From Stenopsyche tienmushanensis (taxonomy: Eukaryota; Arthropoda; Insecta; Trichoptera; Stenopsychidae): DNA of 64,000 nt. The notes under the pieces are model-generated. The model was not told the DNA's origin. It saw nothing but the letters and a program-made list of their open reading frames with translations, and did no database searches. Position numbers and translations under genes: made by a program. The stretch is taken from the NCBI GenBank assembly GCA_008973525.1, contig WACJ01000345.1, forward strand, positions 186,001-250,000, in the 5' to 3' direction. Below, piece after piece: positions 47,571 to 64,000 of this stretch; position 1 is the stretch's first letter, and each line of letters opens with the position of its first letter.

Positions 47571-47714
47571 ACCTTTATAGGGCAAATACCGGAATTGGTT
47601 AATATATTAACCAGTCGCTTTAAGGTTGATATTTCTATGAGCGCTATTGGAAATATAGACCTTAAAGTGACTAGTTCATATATTAACTAATTCCGGTATT
47701 TGCCCTATGGAGGG
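47571..47714. mobile_element. 144-bp TTAA-flanked palindromic MITE upstream of Miro
   Basis: TTAA at both ends (47567-47570, 47715-47718). Long inverted arms containing TAGGGCAAATACCGGAATT and ATATATTAAC cover most of the element, so it can fold into a near-complete hairpin. It ends 73 bases before the Miro start codon and so probably lies in the Miro promoter or 5' UTR. Confidence 0.78.
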
Positions 47715-47772
47715 TTAAATATAGGCAGTTTGAATAAATATGTGTAAGCTAGATGCATTAATTTATGTATAA

Positions 47773-54114
<6,342 letters not shown>

Positions 54115-54927
54115 GTTTGTAAAAATTTGTTTTTGTTGAATTTGGGTCACATATGTTCATTATGTTAGATTTTCACTCTGCACAATGTAGTCTTCTACAC
54201 AGTTTTGATCCATTATTAGTATATATGTCTATGTTGTCTTACTAAATAGCAAATTTGAATGTTTATGATTGAAACGAAGAAAATAATGATAATTTGAAAT
54301 ACAATTACTTCCATTATTATTGTTGACACTATATAAGGACATATTTATCACTTGTAAAGAATAATGTCTTATCTCATTTTAGTTTTTATAGTTATTTAAT
54401 TTTGGGACTATTTATTTTACATCATTGAAAGATTGAAGCATACAAAAGAAAATTAATTAGCCTATTTTTTCAAAAATATGTATTTTTTGCAAAATGTCAT
54501 GTTATATTAGTGTTAACAATTATAATCACATTATGCATTTGAATATTCAAGCTGGATATTTTAGGTGAATGATTGTACAAGGTATTATAAAACAGAAATC
54601 AGCTTGGGAAACAAAAACACCCTTGAAGTTGTGGGTAATTTTGGATATTATTTGTTTGTTTTTTAGTACTTCATTTTTAATTGTGTTCTGAAAGTTAATT
54701 GCTTTCATTCTTGAATATAAAACATCTATTTCCATACACAAATCAATTGTACTTCATTGAAAGTGTAATGTAGATTTTTCAAACTGTGCCCTGAAATCTG
54801 ATATTTCACATATATCTCAAAAACTACTTCTATAATTTTAATTTCTTAAAAGACATGTGAAAATATGTTTCTTAAATTATATCAATTAAAGTATGAATAG
54901 ACAAGAACATCAAAATTATATTGAACA
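54115..54927. other. downstream of Miro exon 11; no exon found
   Basis: AT-rich. I searched for the expected membrane-anchor exon of Miro (phase 2, hydrophobic, about 50 codons) and did not find it. It may lie farther right or outside the window. Confidence 0.4.
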
Positions 54928-54935
54928 ATCTAAAA

Positions 54936-56922
54936 TAGTGCTCCGCAACCATTGTAAGTGTACAAAGTCATGATGTTAGGTGGACATTGGTGATACAAAC
55001 TGGGGATTTACAAATAATTATGAAAAGACGGTAATGTTTGAAGAGTAGGTATTGCAATTATTGTTTGTGAAGAAGGGATAGAATGAGGTTATAAAGAAGT
55101 TTTTTTTTAACTATGTCCGAATATTGGAAACAGAATTGTTTATATTGTCCAACAAGCTACTCTTGTTTCTTACCATGTTACTTGGCATGTTGCTAAATAG
55201 AAAAGGCCGCACACAATCAGAAAAAACATGCTTCGTATAGTGTTTGCTGATTAACGTGTTCCGTGCCGCGTCCGCAGTATACGGTGGACGGGCGTTCCCC
55301 CACACGGGCCCCGTCCCATGTTTGCAGTGGACGTTTTCTTCCTCCATTTTAAATACGATTTAACAAGTTATTTATTTTCTATTTAATGGAATTAGCACAT
55401 GCAAATATAAAATAAACAGAATTTAAAAAATATATAATTAAAATATACATATACTATGCATAAAATTATGTTTAAAGTAAAATAGAACTTTATATTATGT
55501 TACCACCTATTAATTAAAACAATTCAAATACATATGAGGTGATTTTGGACAATTAGAACAATATCATGCGACCCTTTTTACATTTTTTTCGTTTCCTTGA
55601 GATCGAGAATTTGTCAGTCAGTCAAACAGTCTCCGAAAAGCGAATCCAGTGTCTTACTATTATGTATTTCTGCGATTTTTAAATGTTAACTTTACGAATG
55701 TCTTTCTATAATGTATTCCAGATGACAACTGTCTAAATATCTTTTGAGATCGATCTCAAAACTTACATTCCTACCCTTGTTTGTTCGCACTTGTTTATCT
55801 TCATTTTTTTTTTTTTTTTTTTGTTAATTTGACTAATGGCAGAGTCAAGCTTATCGATCTAAGATAAAACAACACCTGAGAGAAGTTGCGCCATATGTCA
55901 TCCATGCTTATCCAATGCGTGATAATATAGCATCGCTATTCCTTCTGTTTACACTCTGACTATCGAATTTGGGCCCCGTGAGAAACAACACCGATTCATG
56001 CTTAGCGTCGAACGTATTAATAAGTAAAAAAAATGAACAAACACTGTTTTATTTTGTAAAAAGTACTCCAAGTGGCGAAAATGATGAACATTTGTTGGAG
56101 AAAAATTTGGCAAATAAAGTGGATGTAGTAAAATTTCGTGATTTAAAATGCTTATCAGCAATGTATTGTTGCATACGAGGGGGCGCCGCGCTTCGCGAGC
56201 CCCCAACGCAGCACCAACGCCGCTGCCGCCACGGCTGCCAACAGCCGCGGAGTATCTCGGACGGCCCAGACGGCCGCACCGCGGGCGCAAAGCGCCGGCC
56301 GCAACGCCGGCCGCCGGAGCCCGAACAGCGGCGGACGCGCCCCCTAACTAGGCGAGGGGGCACAGAGTTCTTTTATCCGGTGGATCGACGACGGCTGTCA
56401 GGCTGTCGAGCGGCGACGAAGGGAAAACTCCATGACGGGATATGAGGATAATGAATCAAAGTCTTCGGTTATTAAATACGACTCCGAAGATTGCGAGGCA
56501 CGTGGCCTCCATGCGGGGCGATGCGTGCGGGCCAAAATGTCCGTCGACCGCCTCCCAAGGCTGCAACAACGCTAAGACTTTTTGGTTGCCCGCCTAACGG
56601 TTAGTCCGCGGCGGGTCTTAACAGCAAAAAGTATGGCCAGCTTAAGGCCGACCAAACTGTCGACGACAGAACATTTTGGTCCACGCAACAGTATGTTTGT
56701 TAGAATTTGCTGCTTAATTTTTAGTTTCAATACAATGCATCGTGTTGATTTTACAACAATATTTTTAAGCCGTGATGGCTTCCCAACATTTTTGAATTAT
56801 TTTCTCTCAAATTGATTCATCTCCGAAAGCTCTGTTGATATTTTCACCTGCTTTTGCTGTGCTGTGTCCTATTGGTGGAAAATATTGGCATGCTGTGAAG
56901 GACAAAAGGTTGCGGAGCCCTG
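54936..56922. mobile_element. hAT element of about 2 kb with GC-rich insert
   Basis: Perfect 8-bp target duplication ATCTAAAA (54928-54935, 56923-56930). Termini are TAGTGCTCCGCAACC and, inverted, CAGGGCTCCGCAACCTTTTG. No intact transposase; frames at 55111-55347 minus and 55969-56150 plus may be remnants. A very GC-rich block at about 56165-56640 interrupts the otherwise AT-rich element. Confidence 0.85.
56165..56640. repeat. GC-rich block with short palindromes, class unknown
   Basis: Contains hairpin-forming pieces such as GGGGGCGCCGCGCTTCGCGA with its near complement nearby, and CGCCGGCCGCAACGCCGGCC. Composition differs sharply from the surrounding hAT element, so it is probably a separate insertion. 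No coding family recognised. Confidence 0.5.
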
Positions 56923-57392
56923 ATCTAAAAATGATATAATTGACTCATTTCTTTTATTAAAAAATAGTTTATCTCATTGCAGATGTGAAATTATTTTGTA
57001 GATTGCACAATAAAAAGCTACATTAAATGTTATTTTATAATAGAAAACTTTTAGATTGATTTATTTATGGCATATATTTTAATATTTTAAGAGTTTTTGA
57101 GATATATGCGAGTATAAGTAGCATATTTCTTAAGGCATTTAAAATATCACTCAAATTCTGTTTTATTTTTTGATGTGTCAATCATTTTGACATGTTTCAT
57201 AGTGAATATATGTCTTAAAAATGTGGTCCCCAGCCACACCTGTAGATTTGAACCCAATGTATTGAACAATCAAGAAGCTATTTTAATTACAACTACTACA
57301 TTTAATTTTAGTGTGTTCAGTGTTTTTATGGATCACTTACATTACTTTACTGTACAACGTAAAATAAAAATAAAATATTTTCATTACAAGTA

Positions 57393-57634
57393 CACTTTGG
57401 CTTCGTTTAACACGGTCAAATTGTTTCACATATACAAATCCGTGATATTTTATTACTAGGTATATGCCTGAACGCAAAAAAAATGATATTACATCATCAT
57501 GATTATGACTATGTTAGGTTTGATTAATCATGGCGTGATCCACGACTGTACTAAATAGAGCATTTCAATTATTTTATGAAATCTTGTTAAATCAAAACTT
57601 TATTATATAATGTCATTGTTATTCGAGGCCAAGG
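57393..57634. mobile_element. Tigger/pogo-like non-autonomous element 3
   Basis: 242 bp flanked by TA (57391-57392, 57635-57636). Left end CACTTTGGCTTCGTTTAACA; right, inverted, CCTTGGCCTCGAATAACA. The middle matches the element at 26405-26670 in inverted orientation. Confidence 0.7.
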
Positions 57635-58033
57635 TATATTTTCATGACATTCATACTGGAGGCATTTGTGACCTTTACCTATGTGTGTGCATAGCAATAC
57701 TAATTTACAATTTTTTACAAGATATAATATATTTTTATTAGAAGTGCTAGAACTTCTTTTTGATAAAAAAAAAATTTTGCAGCAATATTTTTTTTAACTG
57801 CCACGTTTAAATATTTAACACTTTTACTGCCACAGTAAATTTTGAGAAAATACATACCTGTGCCGTTATACAAATTATAGTGTATATTATGTATGCATAT
57901 ATAGTCTTCATAAATTAAGATTTCTAATTTTGAAAAAAAAAATTATATGCATTCGACTCAGGGGTGCCATATAGGTCACATTCTATGTTAAAGATTGGAA
58001 TTAAATGTGACCGCTGGCGCACCGGGACAAAAA

Positions 58034-58102
58034 ATCGTAGGTCACCAATGACCTACGTGGTGCACCGGTCAACAACCACATAGGTCACCGGTGACCTACA
58101 TG
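58034..58102. repeat. two AGGTCA inverted-repeat palindromes
   Basis: TAGGTCACCAATGACCTA (58038-58055) and the perfect 18-bp palindrome TAGGTCACCGGTGACCTA (58081-58098) lie 25 bases apart, each an AGGTCA/TGACCT inverted pair with a 4-base spacer. They are probably part of a decayed MITE; nuclear-receptor binding is only a formal possibility. Confidence 0.6.
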
Positions 58103-58694
58103 ATGTCAAACATGCTAATATTGTAGAAGAAAAGATTTTGGTTATCAATGTTCTTATCTTTTATAACAAAGTAAAAATGAAAGCACATTTTATTAAGTGG
58201 TTTTAAATCTCTTCCGAATACTATATTCAAATATCTTAGCATGCGTCGCAGTATTGCAATGTTATCAGGTAAATTTTTTGATAAATTATTCTTATGCAAA
58301 TTACTCATCATATTGCAGGTAATCAAAAATGCTCACATTTGGGATATTTGGTACAAATGTCTGGTTCAGTGTGGATGCAAACATATTTAATTTATTTTCA
58401 ATAATATCTGCTCCTTAAGTTTAGTTGCATTTATTCTTATTTTGCGGGCATAAAACTTTAGTTTTTTGTTGTATAATTACAAGTTCTAACTTTTTCATTT
58501 TCGTCTTTAAGTCTTTTTCTACACATATTTGATGTTATAACCGATCTAATATGACTTCAAGTTACAAAAGTAAAAAATGGATATAATAAATAATTTGAAA
58601 TTTTGAGATCAATAGAATTAAATTAAGTTTTTCAAAAAAATTTGTTTATGAGCAATTCCACCTTTCCTCATTACTGGAGCTTCTTTAAAAATTT

Positions 58695-58825
58695 AAACAT
58701 AGTTCTCACCAGCATTTTCGTGTGATAGCAAAAATAACGTTTTGATGTTATTTTTAACTTGCATTATGCGTGGAGCAGACTTGCGTTATTCTGCTGTTAC
58801 ATGGAAACGAGGGTGCAAACCCTAC
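58695..58825. repeat. hairpin-like dispersed repeat, copy 2
   Basis: Matches 39905-40040, including GTGATAGCAAAAATAA. See copy 1. Confidence 0.55.
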
Positions 58826-59199
58826 AGAGTTAATATGTTTAAGCTGTATCATTTTCAACTTCATTTATAAGCTAACACTGTTCTTAAATTTCCTTAAGGC
58901 CAATTACAGAGCTGTTATCAATATGCTGGGAAAAAAATTGTAAAATTGTGTATATGGATATTTATACCTTATTCAAATTTACTCAAAGTGATAATAGATA
59001 TTTTTAATGGATTTATGAATAACTATGCATATTTTTTAAAGAGGTTGGTCAAATACCATTAGTTGTTACATTTTCAAATCAGCAAAGTATTTATATTAAG
59101 GAGATCAGATACTTTTGATTTCAATTCAACATCAGCCTAAATTTTATGCATTATGATGCAAAATTCCTATACAATTTAGTGGAGGAACAAGATGACAGA

Positions 59200-59790
59200 C
59201 ATTGAAGACTGGATTGAAGGTTCATTATGATCTAACTCATTTCCTGCGCTGCTGTATGGTCTGTTCCGGGTTACCCCGGACTAACCACAGAAAGAGTGTC
59301 TTCCACTGATTCTCTAGCCCCACGAAAAATGCTATACAAGGAGCGTCCAGTTGCCCACCCCTTTAGCTCCATGCCCTCCAGAAGAGGCGATGTTTCCACG
59401 GGAGAAACCAGCTTAAGACCTTGTGCACTAGAAGGTGCAATGGAGGAGGAAGGACTAAGGTTATGCTAAATTCAGGGGATTTACTTTCGCGGGTTCACTG
59501 CCACCACTAGTCCAACCTCAATTTGAAGGGGACTGCAGGGGCTATCTTTTCCCCATGGTACTCGTATCGGTTCAGTCATTCTTAATACCTAGCCACGGAG
59601 ACGAATTGCTGTTTGAGCAGCCTAAAACCATTCTCCTCTGTTTGCATGGCTGTTGAGGATAGTAGTGAGCCTTTGCCACAGTCTCCACCAACTATTGTAA
59701 TCAGCTGTTCCATACACCCCTTTATGGGTGACCTGCTCACCCCTGGGGTTTTATGAGTGGTCATTGTGGAGTCTAACGCCCACCCGGAAC
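59200..59790. repeat. interspersed repeat, fuller copy of the 21483-21645 insert
   Basis: Less AT-rich than its surroundings. The part 59550-59710 matches the repeat inside the mariner at 21 kb. A minus-strand frame (59764-59582) aligns loosely with the translated repeat there, but I cannot name a family. Confidence 0.55.
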
Positions 59791-59799
59791 TAGTAAAGG

Positions 59800-62105
59800 A
59801 ACAGTAGAATTTCTTCGTAGCTAAAATACAATGCTATTTTTGCAAAAGATAGAAATATTTCTACTTTTGTAAAAGAATTCCTATTATTGATCCTATTATA
59901 AAAGATGAAATTGGCCACATGATATGTTTATTTTCTTGGCTGGGTTTTAGTACTTTAAAACTCACTAAAAATATTACAAGATGAATCAAAATAACATTTA
60001 AATGCAAATTAAATGCTAAATAAGTTGATTCTATTGTTATACAATTGATAAATACTAAAGGTAATAAACCAATGCAATAACATTTTATGATCATGCAAGT
60101 ACTAATTTCTTAATCCTGATCTTCTTTGTATTTACATATTTAATTGAAAAATATTTGGTTACCAATTCCTGATTAATTAAAAGTCTAAGGTTTTATCACC
60201 AAACATTAGACAAATTCTGAAAAATATTACCTAATTTCTTGTAAATATGAAACAATTTGAAAAATTGGAGTATATTGCAGTGACATTATTTCTGCAAACT
60301 TAAGTTACAATTTATATTATTTATCGAATTTTAAGTTCATAAAAGTGCTTCCACCAGTTTATTAGGAAGTAATTGTGGAAGCATACAAAACCTTAAAAAT
60401 GATAGCAACTATTTCATTGATATTAAATTGACTACTTGCCTTCATAGTTTATCTTGGTCCAATTTTATTGATTTATAAAATTTTGATTTACCTTATTTTT
60501 TTCAGCATATCAATTTGTTATATTTATGTTCATTTTAAAATATATTTTGTTGGGTGTGAACAAGGATAATTTAAAACAATCTTTGTTTTCCATACATTTA
60601 TCATGTATCTGTATTATTTTATTATGTGCATGGTTGTTCTTTCATAAATAAGATGGAAATTATTTTGTTGCAGTCCACTGCGACGCATGATTAACATGCT
60701 ATACCTCAGACCGATATCCGCCGAGTGGTTTAGTTCATGTACAAGGTTAAATAAAATTATCTTACTTATTGTTCTTTTCATAGATGTTTTATTTTTACAT
60801 CTGGAACTAACCACTTAATGAAATGCTTCAGTCTATGACTAAAAGCACAGTGCTTAGTGATAGCGTATTTTTACAGGTTAATGATGAGTCATGAACACAT
60901 TTTACATCGAGCAACATATTTATAATTATTTGTAGATAACAATATGGATTGAGCGTCGAAACATCTACCCATGCAATTCAATCATTAATAGTAAGATGCA
61001 GTTTTCAAAAGATGTATCCATACTGAATTGTTTTATAAAGTTTTGAAAATGGAAAACTTGTCAAAAAACAAAATTTATTTAAAACTAATAAGCATTTAAA
61101 TGCATCATTTGTTTGTCTAAAGGTGTCATAATGTATGAGAAATGTAATTTTGTATTTCATACACCAATTAAGTGCATTTTATTTTATTATAAATTATGAT
61201 GTTACAAAACTATGATAACATCTTTGAGTACAGATTAGTTACTTTAGCATTTATTTATTTATTATCTATACCTATATCATTCAATTGCGTTTTTTTCAAT
61301 CGTAATTTAGATACTTAGTCATTTCATATTTTACTGGATTTCAAATGATTATGAAAACTCTAAATTTTAATAGTTTGCAAGTGCTATTCAGGAAGATATT
61401 TTAATTATTTCTATGATGGTATTTATAATTTGATATTAACACATATTAAGAAATACACATATAAGTTGGAAATTGGAACAAATGTGTTTATGGCTTGATT
61501 AACATTGTGTAAAAGGCAGCTAAAATGCATGGCTATAAACAAGTGTGCACACTACGTTTTTTTTTTATTCTAGAAGTGTTGAAATATTTTTATCTTTGGC
61601 ATGGTAACGTCAGCTTTTATGCACTTTATTGGGAAGATTAATTAATATTGATTATTTATGCATTGAAATTTCATAGAATTGACTGATTTTAATAAATAAC
61701 AATTAAATTGAAATACATCTTCACCAGGTATTGCTATTCTATAGATAACATATTTTTCTACAATCCTTGCATATTTGTGCTCTAAATTAAATAGTATTTT
61801 TTAAGATAAAAATTTATTCAAACCTATTTACAGAATAGTACCTTTGCACAATTGGCACAATTGGGTATGCATATATAAATACACCGTATTTAACAATTAA
61901 TGGAAAAGTACAAAAACAATAGTCTTGATGAATAATTAATGCGTATATTCAAATAACTCTTTCAACATTTTTTTAATACTTATTACATATTAATTTATAT
62001 TAATTTATCTTAAATTTTAAATCGCCAACGATTTTAGAGATAATAGAAATTGCATAAAAAGTTATTTGACATGTATGTATTATCGTCTAAGGCTACTTGT
62101 CCTAG
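59800..62105. other. AT-rich region, nothing recognised
   Basis: No coding exon, RNA gene or transposon end found. Several acceptor-like sites (for example near 60504 and 60865) lead quickly to stops in the phase that Miro would require. Confidence 0.3.
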
Positions 62106-62113
62106 CATATACA

Positions 62114-62363
62114 CAGTGGCGGATTTAGCACATGAGAGGCCCTTGAAGCAATTTAAGTTTGAGACCCCCTAAACCCATTTTGTGTTTTAGCCCTCGATAT
62201 GTGCGGTTTCCTATTACAATTTCACTATTACGTGGAAATTCGAACACGATTTCTACACGACGCGTAAAAATTAAATGGTGTATTTCAAAAGAAGATAATA
62301 CATTTCCTGATTTTTTGACACTCAAAGCGCACACCTTCTGTGCCTTAGGTAAATCCGCCTCTG
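62114..62363. mobile_element. non-autonomous hAT element, family B copy 2
   Basis: 250 bp with a perfect 8-bp target duplication CATATACA (62106-62113, 62364-62371). Termini CAGTGGCGGATTTA and, inverted, CAGAGGCGGATTTACC. The core is the reverse complement of the segment shared with 24316-24681 and 34133-34377. Confidence 0.87.
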
Positions 62364-62371
62364 CATATACA

Positions 62372-63185
62372 CGTGTACCATATGCTGTCCTAAAGTATCA
62401 TTTACAGGCTTTCAACATTTCTTGTTTAGGCTTGTCACAACACAATGAATATTTTTACTTTTTGTTAATATTGTATAAAATTAAAATAAAATGCATTGTT
62501 TATTTAGGGTTGCTTCAATTTACTAATAAGAATAGTTTTTTTTGTAAGGTGTTCTGACTAATACGTCCCAAAATATAATCAGTTATGTAGCAAGAATCAC
62601 TGAATGTAGCAAAAGCAATGAATTTATTTTTAAATAAAATGGAAATACCAAGATCCATTAAAATGTGAAGACATTTTGGATTCAGCAATATGTGTCCTTA
62701 GCATTATAATTTCTAATATTTTATTTTTAGATGCACATAACATGTATAAAAAATGTTATTTTTTTATTATATTATTGCATCGAAAGAATCAGTCATGGTT
62801 TGACTGCACATACATATTTAAGGCAAAAAGATGAGTGACTTTATATAAAAATATCATAATGCTTGTTTTTTCGAATTAAATTATGCATTAACCAGCAAAC
62901 TTGAAAAATATCTCATGGTGTACTATTTATATATATACCGATTTTAGTAATTTATTTTTGAATAATATTAAATTGATTTTTAGAAACTATTTTCGCAACA
63001 GTAAAATATTTTTAACTAAAGTAATAATTAAAATTACTGAAAGAAGAACAAAATTAAAACTTTAAGAAAATCATATATTGTTCAAAATACTGTAGATCCG
63101 CAGTAATCCAGCGTTCCTTGTAGTCCTACTTTCCACTTTAAGTGTAGTTCATGTGGATGGTAAATCTTCGTCAATGTAAAAAATG
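62372..63185. other. AT-rich region, nothing recognised
   Basis: No gene or element end seen between the hAT copy and the Tigger transposase fossil. Confidence 0.3.
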
Positions 63186-63189
63186 CAAA

Positions 63190-63470
63190 GGTGTGATTCT
63201 GGACCGCCTAAATCGTAATGAATCTTTTTATAAGCTGGCAAGTGAGTACGCTTAGGTCGATTTATAATCTACGATACAAAAAAAGAACCATGAAAAAATT
63301 CAAATATTTGTCTCCGCCATTTATCCAGATTATTAAACATCCAGAGGTGGAGGAAGCTTTGTATATGTGGTTTCTTCTGGAAAAAAACAGGCATACACCT
63401 ATTTCTGGGCACATATTGGCCATGAAAGCAAAGTTGTTTTAAAAGAAGATAATAAAAAAAATTGTAGCTA
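63190..63470 (+). pseudogene. Tigger/jerky-type transposase fossil (N-terminal DNA-binding part)
   Basis: The first frame reads ILDRLNRNESFYKLASEYA then a stop. After a frameshift, the next frame reads HPEVEEALYMWFLLEKNRHT and PISGHILAMKAK. These are the psq/HTH and CENP-B-type HTH segments of pogo-superfamily transposases of the Tigger/jerky group. No catalytic DDE domain follows. It could come from the source family of the Tigger-like MITEs in this window. Confidence 0.8.
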
Positions 63471-64000
63471 GCAAGAGATAGTAAAAACTCTTAAAACATC
63501 GTCATGGAATACTTTTGACGACAGTAACAGATTTTTAATTTTAATAAGCGCTATAGCCATATTGTATATGACATTAATTCTATAATTCTAATTATATAAC
63601 CTTATAAAAATTCTATAATATAATATAACCTTGTATTGTTCACATTTTTTCGGATTACATGTACTCCTTTTCAAAAAGTTTCGGACTGCTCATGAATAGT
63701 ATTCGCCTTGCAAAACGTTTGTTGGATTAACGCGTGTCTACTGTAGTAAAATTAAAAATTACCTAATGCTATATACTTTTTATATTTTATTACATAAATT
63801 AAAAAGCTTTATTGTGTACATTTTTAAAATAATTATGGTTATGTTTTTTATATTATTACAAAATATGTTTTGGAATATTGCTAAAATTTGAAAAACAATT
63901 AACAGTCAGAAGAAACAAAATTTGGATGGCAAAAAGTATATATATAAAAAAAAACTGCATCAAGTTTTATCATGTCTCAATAAGAGGAGGGCATCTTTTT
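63471..64000. other. AT-rich right edge, nothing recognised
   Basis: No supported feature. Confidence 0.3.

Noticed and set aside
57481..57640. Possible tRNA- or SINE-like sequence
   Set aside because: No A/B box or cloverleaf could be drawn; it is explained by the TA-flanked Tigger-like MITE.
60490..60652. Hydrophobic plus-strand frame after a TTTTTTCAG acceptor, considered as the Miro anchor exon
   Set aside because: It is hydrophobic only in the wrong phase; in the phase set by Miro exon 11 it stops after about 20 residues and lacks family residues.

Overview
The window is eukaryotic nuclear DNA, very probably from an insect. It has AT-rich sequence with many short GT-AG introns, full-length metazoan gene families, and a dense load of class II transposons (hAT, mariner/Tc1, Tigger/pogo-like, piggyBac, MITEs) plus LINE fragments. 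I could not fix the order or species. I saw no bacterial features, CRISPR array or convincing tRNA/rRNA gene.

Layout. (1) 1-1019, minus strand: the 5' part of EEF2KMT (FAM86 family eEF2-lysine methyltransferase), running off the left edge. (2) About 1.4-7.6 kb: AT-rich intergenic sequence with one clear hAT-type element. (3) About 7.2-15.2 kb: a strongly GC/CpG-rich island. It holds a complete 12-exon RGS7-type regulator of G-protein signalling on the minus strand (13839 to 8840). Head-to-head with it, 657 bp away, are the first exons of a plus-strand gene. (4) 14497-34013, plus strand: a 16-exon gene for a protein of about 925 residues with two BTB/POZ domains and a UBA-like tail. Its introns are packed with transposons. 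(5) 35777-42407, plus strand: a complete 8-exon POLDIP3/SKAR-like RNA-binding protein (425 aa). (6) 42.8-47.7 kb: piggyBac, Tigger-like and Jockey-type debris and two TTAA-flanked MITEs. (7) 47788-54114, plus strand: eleven exons of Miro, the mitochondrial Rho GTPase, lacking only the C-terminal membrane-anchor exon. (8) 54.1-64 kb: no recognised host gene, but a 2-kb hAT element with a GC-rich insert, several MITEs and a Tigger/jerky transposase fossil near the right end.

The gene models were built by hand from splice sites and reading phase. All internal exon junctions keep frame. The host genes have unrelated jobs: translation-factor methylation, G-protein deactivation, a BTB adaptor, mRNA export/translation coupling, and mitochondrial transport. 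The only arrangement suggesting shared control is the divergent RGS7/BTB promoter. The points most worth a second look are: an R7-type RGS protein carrying its own VCPWE-type motifs; the unnamed two-BTB protein; a mariner that supplies part of a splice donor; and mosaic hAT MITEs with intact 8-bp target-site duplications.
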